Source: Biscogniauxia marginata (lineage: Eukaryota > Ascomycota > Sordariomycetes > Xylariales > Xylariaceae). From it: a DNA stretch of 64,000 bases. The first letter of the stretch is position 1. Every line of letters begins with the position of its first letter. Of the stretch, positions 47,936 through 60,251 are shown piece by piece. A program made the position numbers and the translations under genes. Location of the stretch: contig MU404071.1 in the NCBI GenBank assembly GCA_022695795.1, forward strand, positions 248,001-312,000, written 5' to 3'. The notes under the pieces are model-generated. The model was not told the origin of the DNA, did not search any database, and saw only the letters and a program-made list of their open reading frames with translations.

Positions 47936-50900
47936 CGTTAAGCGACAGACTGGGCATAAGCCAGATCCAGGCTGTGAGGATGTTCAACAAGAGGGAAGTG
48001 CCTTTTCTTAATTCGACTATTTATGGTTCGGCTAACGCAGAACTCGCTCCGTTGGTCAAGAAAGAGACATCTCTTACATTGCCAGAAAAACGTCAAGACC
48101 GCTCAACTAGGAATGAGTGGAAAGGGTCTAGACTCAGCTCAACTAGAGATGTCGTGATAATAGCCGCTCACCCGACAGGGGTAAGCACGTTTAGACATTG
48201 CCGACCCAGGCCCCAACAAGGACTGGTATAATAATATGTGCTATTGAGAGGCGAGCCGCGGTAGTGCATCCCCTCTTGACTTGGGTAAGTAACTACTAAT
48301 AAGGAATGACTGTAGAAATGCATGAGACAACTGCACTTACAGAATACATGTTTATCTTGTTTCGTCTGCGAAGTCTACTCATTTCTTTTTGAATCCAACT
48401 TAGTGATAACCAAGTCCCAAGTCCCAAGCATGTTCATTGTGCGGAGCGAACTATGATCACAGCCAAGGATATTCGCAAATAACCTGGACTGAGGAGCTAG
48501 CGTTAAGTCGTGAACGTGACCAATGTTGACTTGAACCGGCCGGGGGACATAAAGGACTGTATTAACCGATTTGAGAAACTTATAAGCTGGACTAAGATCA
48601 AGCATATGTATAGAAGTTAAGCATCTCTTCTGATGAAATCTGTAACTATAATGATTACAGCGAACTGCGGGGTTAATCGGGACACATGAACTAAAGTATC
48701 AACACTGTAGAACGCGGCGAATATGCAAGTAATTAAAGGCTAGTTTGTTAAATCGAGGCTATATGTATTTATAGCAAGATCTACATAGAGATTCGTATTT
48801 GTTACCGAGCTCCAAGAGGCGAGTCTGAAATGATGAGTGTCGCTATGCCCGATTTAAGACGTCGATCTAACATGCCTAATAACCTTTTGTCATTTGTATT
48901 AGCAAGATGATCGAATCGTATGGTGATCAAATGAGGCCTAAGTAAGCATGTTGCAGCTAACCATCAAGGCTTGAGTTGACCTATAGCATCGTTTTCAGCC
49001 GTTATATAGCCTAGGGTGTGGCCTGCTGAATTATCCCAGCTAGCCCTGCATTTGCATATGGATGCCGGTACGAGAAGCAACTGACCAATCCCGATGCTGA
49101 AACCAGCGGGATATTTGACCCGGCGATGATCATTATAATTTCCTAAGTATCAGTGCATCTTGTGGCTGGCTATCACGTAATACTGGACATGTCAAACTTG
49201 CACCAACTGGATGAATGCGGAAAGAGGATCGTAGACACTACATCTCGCTTAGAAAGTACAAGAAACGGTGGCGAGGGCACGGTTTTCACAAGGAGAGACG
49301 GTGATATATGAATTTTCTTGATGAATCAAATCGATATATTGTTATTGATCCCTGCTTGACCATCTTCTCAGTAGCCGTGGCTGCATCTCAGATCGCCGAA
49401 CCTTGTCACAGCTAAGACAAGACAACAGCTAGAAACACTCCAATTTCCATAGGGCAGGGGCTAGGTGATGAAATTGGGATAATATTCTTTTTCGTCTTCT
49501 TAGTTAGACAAATTCGGTTCTCTCGACGTCTCAGTGTTTATGCCTGATTTAGAACGCAGCAGTATACGTTGAGGCTTGACACTATGATGTGCTAGCGAGG
49601 CTCGTAAATAAGGCCCATGCTACTACAAGTAAGATGGCACGTATGATCGATCGAATATGTAATAACGGTAAGATATCTTGTTCTGAAGTTGCTTTGCCCG
49701 TCGTATCAAACGTGGAGCTAACGCACCCCGCATGGTCATCCAATTGGTAAAGGGATGGATAAATTGGGTGGCATGCAAGGATTTCTTATATGCGGCTCTT
49801 GGAATAATCGATAAATTTCCATCCTTTTTTGGACGACATACGATATTGCGTAGCATTCTAAGCTGCAGTCGTCAGGGGCGCGCCTCTGCTTATGGCAACC
49901 TAGCACGGTTGGTTTAAAGTAACATAGGGGCTGAAATCAACCCGATGGGCTATTCGGTACGAGAGTTCTCGGATGTTTCCGTCGCGAAGTGGCGATTTAC
50001 AAGAACGGTGCTATAGATGGCACAACTGGTACAATAGTAGGGACGAAAAGTCGGGTCGAAAGGCTGGCCGAGTACAGCTCTAGCACAGGATGTGTCCTGA
50101 TCGATCATCGGGCATCAGTAAAATAGCATTTTCTTTGCTACGACCCAAGAAGCCGGCTGATCGGCGTGGTTTAGGAAGAAGCTTGAGCTTCGCTTGCTGT
50201 GATCGTCAGGTCCCAATATACGATTTGCCTCTACCTCAAAAAGGTGGCCGGTCATTAAGATATCGGGCTCATTCATCTTCCAAGTATAATGCATATTCGA
50301 AATCGTAGACCATGTCGCCAATGCGACAGTAGTTGTCGTGCTGGATGGCGGGGTCGCATCGAATCGCCGTCTGCACGGTCAGCCCCTGACGGTGCTGCTG
50401 GTAAATGACCGCGGAAGCACGTAATGTCAGGGGCAAGAAACAACACCACTGATGAGAGATCTCCCGCCACCATTCCGATTCATCTGCCCTCTACTAGGAG
50501 AGTATTTGCTGGCTCACCCCCACATGGTGTGTAAGTATAAATTTATGTTGTGCTGGGTTTTCGCCGCCAGTCTTCGGATTGCGGGTTGATAATCCGTGAA
50601 CATACGGCAGAGTAAATGTATTGTCTTCCAATGAGAAGACATGGCTTCTGGGAAAGATAGGTAATCATTCGGCAGCTATGATCCGTTAATATAGAAGACT
50701 CAAGTTGAATAATCCACTCAACGGCATTTGATCCTACGACTTCCGGCTCAATCACTCCTGCAGTAGCGCCTGATGAGATGTAAAATTAGTCAAGCGAGGA
50801 GTGATAGATCTCGATAGTCCCGGATAGAATCGTGAGAAATGGGAGGACTAACGTCATAACGTAACCGTGAGAGCCGGATGGTGAGGGAGAATACCTGACA

Positions 50901-51145
50901 GTTGACCCGTTACTGAAGTTATGTCAATCGGAACGTGGGTGTCACGAGCGAATGCAGAAAAAAGGAGTAGGGTATGCTTGAAGAGCAGAAGGGAGAGAGG
51001 GGAAAACATAAATAGAACCATTCGGCCCCTCGAAGTTTTCGATATCCCCTCTCCTTACCGGCACCAGCATACTTGATATCCCAATTCCCTGACCATAGTC
51101 AAGGCTTTCAGCGTCCAGTACCCACCTAGACTTCAAGCCGTCACT
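47936..51145. other. 3.2-kb intergenic region, no gene seen
   Basis: It is AT-rich from about 48.3 to 49.9 kb with only short frames. The last 200 bases precede the secreted-protein gene at 51146 and contain a CT-rich leader. Confidence 0.45.
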
Positions 51146-51843
51146 ATGAAGGCCTCACTCTTCACCATCTTTACCGTAGGCGGCTTCATCGCCAGCACCA
51201 TCGCCAACCCCGTCGCGATGAGCGGCAGCGTCGAGAAGCGCCAGGACGAGGAATACGACGAGCTAAATGCGAGCCTCACCACTCTTTTCGCCAAGATCCA
51301 GGAGCAGACCGCCATAATTAGTAAGTAGCACATTATCAGTCAACGATGGTGGCACACGGTATTGACCTGATGTTAGACGAAACTGTACAGGCGGCACCCG
51401 AGAATATCACAGAGCAACAAGCAAACGCCACTGCTGCTTCGATAGCTCCTCAGCTCCAGGCCATCACCGACCTGCTGACTACCGAAACCACGAAATTTGC
51501 TAAGCGTTCTCTTACCGAGGTGCGCGGCATCCACACCAAGGCCGACCTCTTCGCGACTGTGTCCATCGTTATCTGGGAGCTGCTCTTCACGGTCAAGTTC
51601 CTCATCTTCAAGCTTGGTCTTGGTAAGTCGACAAGCTCCTTGCCCATTTGCTGCACAGGTAGAACTGACAGCCGATTATCAGGTTCTATCCTCATTTATG
51701 CCACCCCCCTGGTCCTGTCCCTCGTTGGTCTCCTGAAGTCCCTTGACAAGGTCGTGGCGGGTCTTCTCTTTGCAGTTGTGCCCATTGTCAATGAGCTCCT
51801 CAAGGCCGTCGGACTGGGCCTTCTGGGTGTTGTTCCCCCATAA
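51146..51843 (+). CDS. Small secreted or membrane-associated protein
   Basis: Three exons, 51146-51320, 51377-51622 and 51683-51843, give 193 residues. Introns are 56 bp (GTAAGT..TGTTAG) and 60 bp (GTAAGT..TATCAG), both after the first base of a codon. Residues 1-20 (MKASLFTIFTVGGFIASTIA) form a typical signal peptide; a KR Kex2-type site follows near residue 32 and another precedes SLTEVRGIH. The middle has N-glycosylation sequons (NAS, NET, NIT, NAT). The C-terminal half is very hydrophobic: VIWELLFTVKFLIFKLG and ILIYATPLVLSLVGLLKSL, ending LGLGLLGVVPP. No domain is recognised. An in-frame stop inside each intron confirms that splicing is needed. Confidence 0.8.
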
Positions 51844-53240
51844 GGAATGACAGTCGTACCAGAATCCATATCCAAATACAAGACGGAAGGAGTTTGGGCT
51901 GATCGGATCTGGGGTACACGCATGGATATTGAATATTGCTTTTTTCTTTCGTTTCTTCGCTATAACCTTCTTACTTCTCGTTATCTCCTTTTTGAGACTT
52001 AAACGTAGTAGACTACAGCCAAAGATCCTCAGTTAGAGCCGGACTGAGAACTAGTCGCCTGGGTACGCTAAATGTGCAATTGAAAGAATTTTCCTAGATA
52101 GAGACATATTCCGCTTGTGAATGTTAATTATGTTATGGACGCAGGGCGGTTTCGACTTTGGATATGCGGTACAGCCATCTCGAGTGAAGTTGTCACATCC
52201 GCAGGTGAAGCTTGAGAGAGGGAGCCACTTTAGCCGAGACGTTGAGATAACCAAAGATATACCCAGCGACCCGGTTTGTACATATTCTCTATAGCATTAC
52301 CATTCGGACGGGGCCTTATGAATATATGCCAAAATAAAGGCGTCGAGTCTGCCAATAATCTGTAGAAAATGCATCAATTGGGGGATACACCATTTAAGCA
52401 CGATATGCACAAAGCAAGGATGCTGAGCTGCGACAAGGATGAGGCAGATCACACAGCAACCAAAGTCCATAATTGGCCGGCGACACATCGTGAAACCCAG
52501 GATGCCAGTCGTCGAACGTCGCAGTACCCGCCAAGAGATTCACAGCCAGGATGTTTAGGTGCTTAGGTTGAGGCTCTTACGCGAAACCCCATTTTCTTTT
52601 CTTACCTCCTTGCCAACTCCTCGAAGCATCTCCCTGGCGCCGGCGCTATCACGGGTCAGACTTCCTCGTTCAGGAAGCGTTGCGGTGGTTCGAGTCTCAA
52701 GGAGCACGTCGTATTATTATGTAGGTATTCCTACGACACGAGACGATGGGGCGCAAAGGGGGCTTTACCTTGAGCTGGTAAGGGAAGGTATGACATCTTG
52801 TTGTATCGACGTCGAATGTAAAGTACGGAGTACGTGGGTAAGGAGACATTGCCATGCTCGTCTTGTTCAAACAACATGGCTCTATGTAGGTCCCCTCCCC
52901 GAGATCGACCGTCTGATTTTCTTGGCGAACATCAAACCTGCAGTCGATAAAAGAACCCACGATGCCCTCTTTCCTACTTCGAGTCTGATCGTCACCATCC
53001 ACTATCAACCCTGTTCATCTTTCTTTTTTCCCATTCTTTCTTCGACAACCTTCCTGTTCACTTCGATAAACAAAAACAAGTCCTTCTGGAAGGAACCTTT
53101 CTTGTATTATATACGTTCGTTCGTTGTTTGTTCGCACACTCGCTAAGCTTCGCTTCGACTTGTACATATTTATCATACATCGACGTATATACCTATCCAC
53201 CTCCACCTCCACCCCTCGAGACAAAAACAAGAAAAGAAAG
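51844..53240. other. Intergenic DNA between two secreted-protein genes
   Basis: A plus-strand frame at 52559-53146 overlaps the CT-rich leader of the next gene; it lacks protein-like composition. Nothing else was seen. Confidence 0.4.
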
Positions 53241-53957
53241 ATGCGGTCCTCCTCCCTCTCCATCTTCGCCCTCGCGGGCTTTGTCGCCACGTCCACGGCC
53301 AAGATCCCCTTCGTCGCCACCTCGGACGTAATCCCCCTTCCCGACGCCGCGGCCTCTGAGCCCAGCGCCACCGCCGCCCTCGCGACCAGCAGCAGCAGCA
53401 GCAAGCGCTCAACGCGGCGCACGATGAAGAGCCGGCGCCAGAGCAGCAACGGCGGGGGTCTCTGCACGGTAATCGGCAGCACGGCGCTCCCAGCCGAAGT
53501 CGCCGACGTGGCCTCCTCGCTCGCGGACACGATAACCTGCTCCTCGTCGGCGACGACCATAGCCGACGTCCCGGACGCGACGTCGGGGGCAACGAGCTTC
53601 TCGTCCGTGGACTTCAGCGCGGACGCGCAGGGGCGGTCGCCGCTCGAGTTCGCGCTGTCCGAGTTCGCGACGGCGGACCCGCTGGCCGACTCGGACCTGC
53701 AGACGTTCCAGGACCAGTTGAATGTATATCTGGCGACTGAGGCCGGCATCCGCAGCGTCGGCGGCAGCCTCGCTATCAAGGTGCCCAAGTTCTTCCTCGA
53801 GTTTCAGGTCAGCCGCATCCGCACCGCGCAGGGCGACGCGCCGACCGAGGCCGGGCTGCAGGTCGATCACTTGCGCGACAAGGTGCTTAAGAACGCGGCG
53901 GGTGAGGACCAGGCGCTTCTCGACCAGGTGACGGAGCTGGCAACGCAAACCAGTTAA
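53241..53957 (+). CDS. Secreted protein with two Cys, function unknown
   Basis: A single exon from ATG 53241 gives 238 residues; the frame is open further 5' but this ATG starts a clear signal peptide (MRSSSLSIFALAGFVATSTA). A Ser/Arg/Lys-rich propeptide follows with KR, RR and SRR sites, likely Kex2-type cleavage. The mature region begins near GGGLCTVIGSTALPAEV and has a second Cys (ADTITCSSS). It is then acidic and ordered: ATEAGIRSVGGSLAIKVP and KFFLEFQVSRIRTAQGD. Similar secreted proteins of about 240 residues occur in many Sordariomycetes without assigned function. Third-position GC is very high, which creates long antisense frames that I reject. Confidence 0.82.
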   Translation: MRSSSLSIFALAGFVATSTAKIPFVATSDVIPLPDAAASEPSATAALATSSSSSKRSTRRTMKSRRQSSNGGGLCTVIGSTALPAEVADVASSLADTITCSSSATTIADVPDATSGATSFSSVDFSADAQGRSPLEFALSEFATADPLADSDLQTFQDQLNVYLATEAGIRSVGGSLAIKVPKFFLEFQVSRIRTAQGDAPTEAGLQVDHLRDKVLKNAAGEDQALLDQVTELATQTS

Positions 53958-54343
53958 ATCAATATATGGGTTATACGACCCTGGAACCTGAATTATGCAT
54001 GCCTACCGAAGTGAGTTAGTCCAGCAGATGGGACTGTCACGTACGCTTGTCGAGTAAGGATGAGTAGGTTTGGAAATAGCTGGTAGGGGTTGATGGTTGG
54101 TTGTGCAGTCACCTGGTCTGAATTAGCTGTCTTGAATGCTATATTATGCTATATTATGCTATATTATAACCAGACCCGGCATTCATAAATAAGCAAGACT
54201 CTCCATATATGCTCCGTTCAACTCTAAACCCGCGAGAAGAGTAATGTACAATCCCGGTCCCGTTCCTAAGCCCGGGCCCCTTCAAACGCCTATCTGATGC
54301 GTATCTCCGCCTCTTCCACAAAGTGCTTTCCCTGTATCGACGT
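53958..54343. repeat. Convergent 3' region with a decamer tandem repeat
   Basis: The sequence ATGCTATATT is repeated about three times in tandem at 54136-54168. The rest is the shared 3' flank of convergent genes. Confidence 0.6.
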
Positions 54344-56555
54344 TTACACATTTGGTGATAGCAAGTCGTACTTGACGCATCTCTCGACCTGCGCAGACAA
54401 CTGTTGGTGATGTGTTCTGAATCATGGTTAAAAGGGGATTCCAACTTACATCTTCGATACTGGCCTGCATAAACCTTCTCGCCTCCAACCCTGCCCATAC
54501 AAAGAACATGGAGAAATCACCCTCCTTCATCATCTCGGCTCCGCTCTGGGCACCAAGCTGTCTGAGGATAGGCAGCGAGCTGCTCAGCAGATCCACGTTG
54601 GGATCGAGACTTCGGCCGATACCCTCAAGTAGCAAGATACTGATCACGACATTGACGAAGTCACCCTCCAGTCTCACATGATGCCTTCTTACCATGTCAA
54701 GGACCTGCTGTAGAATGTCACCGATTTTGACATTACCAAGAGCGAGAGTCCGGCTCTTGACACCTAACACAAGATGCTGCATCTTTAAGGCAAATACTTC
54801 TTCGTCAATGACGGCCTCTGGTTGTCGACAGCGTTCACACATCAGATGACCGGCTTTGTATCCATCGAACTCAGCTACAGCCCGGAAGAGGTCTAAGAAA
54901 TTGCCACGATTCGTAGAGTTTAGTTCTGTCACCAGCCCCGTATCGATGAAAATAAGTTGCGGTCGGAAGCCTTCGGCGTCAATCTTCTTTAATTCCGCTT
55001 CCCACGCCTTTATGTCCTTCCTCTTGCGATAGGGCCGTAGACGGGCCAGTACTTGCTCCGTGACATCATGTTGTTCATGTGGGCGTAGCCCTTCGCTAGA
55101 AACGTGTCGGCGAAGATGGAGGTCCGGCTGCTGGGTCTGATAGAAGCGAACCATTATGTTCCCAGGATGTAGGTCAGCATGCACAAAGTTATCAATGAGC
55201 AACATGCGTAGGAATGCGTCTAGCCCTTCCTGAGCAATGTCCCGCTGGAAGACGCCACCGCCATTCTCAAGGAAGTCTGCCAGCGGCATGCCCTGTGCAA
55301 ACTCTTCGATGAGGACTTCGCGAGTTGTAAATTCGAGATACGGGAAAGGAAACCAAGCTGTTGTACGGTTCTTAAAATTTCGACGGAACTTGGCTAGGTT
55401 GGCCGCCTCAATGCGAAGATCTAGTTGCAGCTTCATCATCTCCCCAAATTGCGCCACCTCGTCGGGCAGAGACAACCACTCGATGGTAGGTATCATGTTG
55501 AGCACGGAAGCAAAGAAGCCCATGATACGTAGGTCTCGTCGGACTATTCGTTCGACCCGAGGGTGCAAGACCTTAACGGCGACATAAGAAGAAGGGACGC
55601 GCTTCGGCATGCTTTTCAGAACCGTGTCCACATTGCGGCGGACATTCCGTCGGATATTTGGTGTATCGGATACATCCACGTCACCAGGCACAGCAAGATC
55701 CGGCTTCAATTTGGCACGGTAGACCTGCGCGATGGCGCCAACACCAAGGGGTGTCTCCTGGAACTCCTCAAATATATCCTCAAAACTCCTCCCATCGAAG
55801 GCAGTCTGGACTATTCGTTTCGTCGCGTGCATCGAATGCGCAGGCGCATGGGAGTGTAATTTCGACATTATAGCACACATCTCGGTGGGGAAGATATCCG
55901 TCCTCGACGCCGCCCATTGACCAAGCTGACCGGCGCATGAGTAAGCCTAGAGAATGAAATATGGCGGTGGCCAAGTGATTCGTCTCACCTTAATAAACGC
56001 AGGACCAGCGGTCTCCATGCTGGACACCAAGAAGTTGTACCACCACAGCGTACCCGGCCTCTCGTTGTCGCGGTGCGGCTGGCGACGCCCAACCCATATT
56101 GCGGGAACAGCCAGGATGACAGGCACAAAAATAAGAAACAGATGGCAGAACCTGACTCCAGTGCATATAGGCTCCCACAGATACAGATCTAGGTATAATA
56201 TCACCGTGTGTCTGAAGCGCGAAAAGCCTCTGTCGCCGTCGTCTACGGTCTTTTCCAACTCCTTGCGCGATGCTTCCAGCATGCGCCCCTCGGCGGTGCG
56301 ATCGTTGTCTCCATTGTCCTTTTCGGAGAGCTTTACGAATGTAGCCGTTCCTAGCGCACCAGCGGCGGCGGCTCTCAGGAATATGGTCTTAGGCCCGGAG
56401 TGCTGTCGCCGTGTCGAGGGGGCCGAGAATCGGAATGGGGATCGAAAAGTCGAATGCCATCGACCGAGGCTCGCAGGGGTATTTGGAGCGATCCGAGTTA
56501 CAAGAAGACTTCGTTGAACGCAAAACCGGCCAAGCACATTGCTGACTGGTGGCAT
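54344..56555 (-). CDS. Mitochondrial ABC1/ADCK2-type atypical kinase-like protein
   Basis: Three exons, 56555-55989, 55925-54450 and 54388-54344, join in phase 0 to give 695 residues. Introns are 63 bp (GTGAGA..GGTCAG) and 61 bp (GTAAGT..GCGCAG). The last splice replaces an out-of-family tail with ASIEDVERCVKYDLLSPNV. The N-terminus is Arg/Ser-rich like a mitochondrial presequence, with a TM span at LFLIFVPVILAVPAIWV. ABC1/UbiB hallmarks: KLGQ spanning the first splice (KxGQ motif), VGAIAQVYRAKL, AVKVLHP (ATP Lys), LDLRIEAANL, the catalytic-loop FVHADLHPGNIM, and FIDTG in place of DFG. It resembles ADCK2 and yeast Cqd1 (YPL109C), inner-membrane proteins linked to coenzyme Q distribution. An insertion rich in His/Arg/Gln lies between HPGN and FIDTG. 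It is divergent from the heme lyase gene. Confidence 0.9.
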
Positions 56556-57212
56556 CTCTTCGAGGAATCAGGTCGCTGCTAAGTAATTGGCGTTTTCATA
56601 GTGGCAGACATCCTCTGGTGCGCAGCATTGGAAGTTGTTTTTGTGTGAGGCTGCCTCACACATTCATTATTTTGTAAGAACAATGGACGAGTGCTAAACT
56701 ACGGGAACTTCCATTGCTCGGTGTACCTCGGAAAGGACGGTGACGTAGATTACATTTCAGAAGCTGAGCTAAGATAAGGCTACCTTCTATCGGTCGGTAA
56801 ATCCCTGGTTAAACATGTGCTAGTCTAGTACCTAAGGTGCCTACTGTCTTAGGCCTACTGTCTTAGGTACAGTGCCTACCAATCAAGCGGCGCCTAGACT
56901 AACAAGCCGTCTCCCCTCCGCCTCCTGCCAGTCCAACTTCGGGCTTTGCCACTTGTTGATTCATCAATGCGATAATTTAAAAAAAGAAAAAAGTTAGTTC
57001 GATAACTTTGCGATAGCCTCGTCATAAATCTTCAATATACACATCCGTTCTTATACATCTTATACATACCCGTTCTCCATTTACGTGGCGCTTCAAACGA
57101 GAAGCGAAGTGCATACCGAGATTGTATCCTCCCTTAAACATCTCTATAAGCTGCCTCTCTTAGACGAGGAATATATCATCCATCCATCCATCCATACATA
57201 AATCCATCCACC
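56556..57212. promoter_or_regulatory. Shared divergent promoter of two mitochondrial genes
   Basis: These 657 bases separate the start codons of the ABC1/ADCK2-type gene (minus) and cytochrome c heme lyase (plus). It contains a tandem CTTAGG(C/T)... CTACTGTCTTAGG duplication at about 56839-56873 and TACCTAAGGT-type words. CATC repeats lie just before the plus-strand ATG. Specific factor sites cannot be called by eye. Confidence 0.5.
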
Positions 57213-58301
57213 ATGGGTTGGTTCTGGTCAGACGGTCCCGCGACGAGAGCCCAAAGTCGACCTCTATTATCCCATCACACATTCCCCATTTCCCAGGATG
57301 GTGCGGCATCGCCACCTGTAAGCCATCCACGCAACCATCTGGCTCCATTTTCTATGTGCTAATCCGCAGCAGCCAGGATGTCCTATGCACAAGCATCAGA
57401 AGTCCGCCGACACCATAACCCATCCTTCGAGCTGTCCCGTGGACCACATGTCGACGAATGACTCTAGGACAGCAGCATCAGATCCCGGATCGCAGTCTGC
57501 CTTCGCGAAGCTTAATCCCCTCAACTACATGTTCCGCGACCTATCGCAAGCACGAGCCCCGAACCAGACCTACGGTCTTCCGACATCTCGGGAGCCCTCG
57601 ACTATTCCGAGGGGCGACGGCGACGGCAACTGGGTCTACCCCTCGCCACAGCAGATGTACAATGCGCTCCTGCGCAAGGGCTATACCGACACCGACGTCA
57701 CTGCGGTCGAGAGCATGGTCAGCGTGCACAATTTCCTGAACGAGGGCGCCTGGGCCGAGATCATGGAGTGGGAGAAGCGCTTCGCCGGCGGCCTCTACAA
57801 GGGCTGGCGCAAGTGCAGTCGGGGCGAGCAGAACTTCGACACGACCGTTAAGAAGTATGGCTACGAGAAGGAAGTAGACGACTTGAGCCCCAGTCTGGTG
57901 AAGTTCCAGGGCCGGCCCCAGGAAATGACACCCAAGGCAGCCATGATCCAAGTGATGGGATGGCTATACCCATCAGCGTTTGCGTGAGTTAGCTTGACTT
58001 GAGCAGGTTGAATTCAGGCACATGTACTAATACAAGAGGCAGGACCGAACCGCCTTTCGACCGACACGACTGGTATGTCTCGCGCGAGACCGACGGCCAG
58101 AGGAAAGAAGTCCGCTACATCATCGATTACTACTCGGGTCCACCCGAACCCACCGGCGAGCCTGTGTTCTATCTTGACGTCCGACCAGCTTGTACCCCTA
58201 CCGGTGCCATCGAGCGGGCCTTGCGATGGGGATGTGATGTCTGGTGGAGAGCTTCTGGGGGCGACACTCGAGAGCTTTCGAAGCAGACGGGATCGAAGTG
58301 A
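57213..58301 (+). CDS. CYC3: Cytochrome c heme lyase (holocytochrome c synthase)
   Basis: Three exons, 57213-57317, 57370-57983 and 58043-58301, give 325 residues. Introns are 52 bp (GTAAGC..CCGCAG) and 59 bp (GTGAGT..AGGCAG). The enzyme attaches heme covalently to apocytochrome c in the mitochondrial intermembrane space. It starts MGWFWSDGP, typical of the fungal family. Two CPx heme-binding motifs follow, GCPMHKH (Cys39) and SSCPVDH (Cys57). The core contains [38 protein letters not shown], and [14 protein letters not shown] with the conserved heme-ligand His near residue 155, ending [12 protein letters not shown] and [10 protein letters not shown]. The intron-1 acceptor is a NAGNAG (CAGCAG), so Gln36 may be present or absent. 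Confidence 0.93.
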
Positions 58302-60251
58302 AGAGACTGGTGTTGTATTATAGATCATAAATATACTGAAAACCCTATGTGGCGAATTGGGATGACCGGCGTCAATATGGGGGAAGATACGGAGTTTTGG
58401 GACTGCCTGGGAGATGTATCAATGGATTATGTATAAAGGGGGGATTGAGTGGTTTTTTGGGTATATTTTCCCCCTTTTCGGGTGGCAGCACCCTCTGTTC
58501 AGAATGCATCACGACTCCTCGACTTTTATGAATTATACTTGATTAATGCTGTACGATATAATTCACTCTCTTGCCTACTACCCGCGTTGTTACGCTAAAG
58601 TGCAATGGGCACGATGTGTTTCCCCCCCTTATCCGACCTTTATCAACTCAACGTCGACTTCTCTTGGCCATAGCTTGCCCCCCTCTCCCCTCTCGACCAA
58701 GGTTCAATAGATCCTGTCATGGATCTTCACATCCCCTTGTATACATTGGTGGGGGGCTGACGTTCGCATCGATTCCTTGCATCCATCCTGCCTTAGGCAT
58801 GTACATACCTATCCTTATGAGTAATAAGTTTGGTAGGTAGATCAATACATCATGGGATGGAATTCCCACGCAAAAGGGTTCTTGTCTCCTCAGGAGGCTG
58901 GAGTTTACCTATAAATCCTTTGCCATCAGAGTCAGCCGACTACTTGTCCGATAGTAAGGAAGTTGTTCGTTTTTAGTACAATTAGTTTTAGATTATCGGC
59001 CTAGGCACTTGTATGAACACTTGATATGGGATCCTTTAACCGGGATTGGTTTCGCTCCGAAGTAGGATGAAGGTTCTCACTTTCGTTGCTGTATCGCACT
59101 AGCAACACGAACAGGGTGCCGCATTCATTCACTTACACAGAGGTTGGGGGTGAGCTGGTTAGCTGGCTTAATTTAAGGAAATGATACTATCTTTTGAGAT
59201 AACCGGACAGGCTACTGGTTAAAATGGAGATTAAAAAGAAAGAGTCGCCAGCGTGTTCATAAATGGTATAAATGTGTGAGGGGAAGGAGGTGGAGGGGGA
59301 AGCCATCATCAATTAATCCATCCTTCGAAACCTTTCCAGACTTCATGTTACATGCGTGTATATCCCGCCGCAAAACGTGTCCAATTCACTGATCGAGAAA
59401 TCAATTTAACTGACAGTGGCAAGTTTTCTCCGAAAAGAAAAGATACAAGAGGAAGATGCTGCTACCACCGGGGGAAAAATACTAACCAACGGCTTACCGC
59501 TGTCTCCATACCCAACTCAACTTACATACTACCCCCCGTCTGCTAAGATCGTTAGTTTACCTACGCGTGCAGTAGGTTAGATATCTCGTCCGTCAAATGA
59601 TCTCAGGCCCTTGCATGTAAGATTCTTCACCGTCTATCACCTCGCTTCGCATCTCCTAGCCCAATCATTCTTCCTCGTAGTCCAGGGTAGGCCGATTCGG
59701 AAGAGCTGGTGGGTTAGGGTTGGATGGACGATTTGAGAGAGAGATAATGCGTGTGTTGGTGAATAGCAGAGGTTGGTTAGTTTCCTCTTGGTCCTTTGTT
59801 CGCTTCCACCGCCTTTCTCTGTTGTCGTTTTCCTCTACATTTACATTTTCTCTTTCTATATTTTTATCTTCTTCTCGTCATCTCTTCTATTCATCTTAAG
59901 ACGTCGTGCCATTTCGGCCTGATGTGTTATGGGGAACCAGTTGGCCGGTGTCGTTCTCTAGTATCTTGTCCTACCCCACCAACGACTTATACATATATGA
60001 TATACACCTCCCTCTTACACGATATTCCAGCTACTTCAAGCTGTGACCACAAAGTTCGAGACGGGAGACTTGAAGGAATGAACTGAAATCGATCTTCGTC
60101 GTATATTACTTTGCACCAAAAGAAAAAGAGAAAGGAGGAAAATTATCGACATACAATCCCGGCGTTACCAACTTGCACATCCCCCCTCATCCCCCCCAGC
60201 CGCCGCGCACATACCTCACCGCCACTATTATTATCGCAACTCTTGGCAACA
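58302..60251. other. Intergenic DNA, no gene supported
   Basis: Short frames only. The last 450 bases, from about 59790, are CT-rich on the plus strand and look like a leader for the small frame at 60252. Confidence 0.4.

Noticed and set aside
52670..52720. B-box-like GGTTCGAGTCT suggesting a tRNA
   Set aside because: The flanks do not form a T-arm or acceptor stem.
52559..53146. 195-codon plus-strand frame
   Set aside because: Begins without a sound ATG and overlaps the leader of the secreted-protein gene at 53241.
53015..53788. 257-codon antisense frame (also 53409-53948)
   Set aside because: Artefact of the very GC-rich third positions of the sense gene at 53241-53957.
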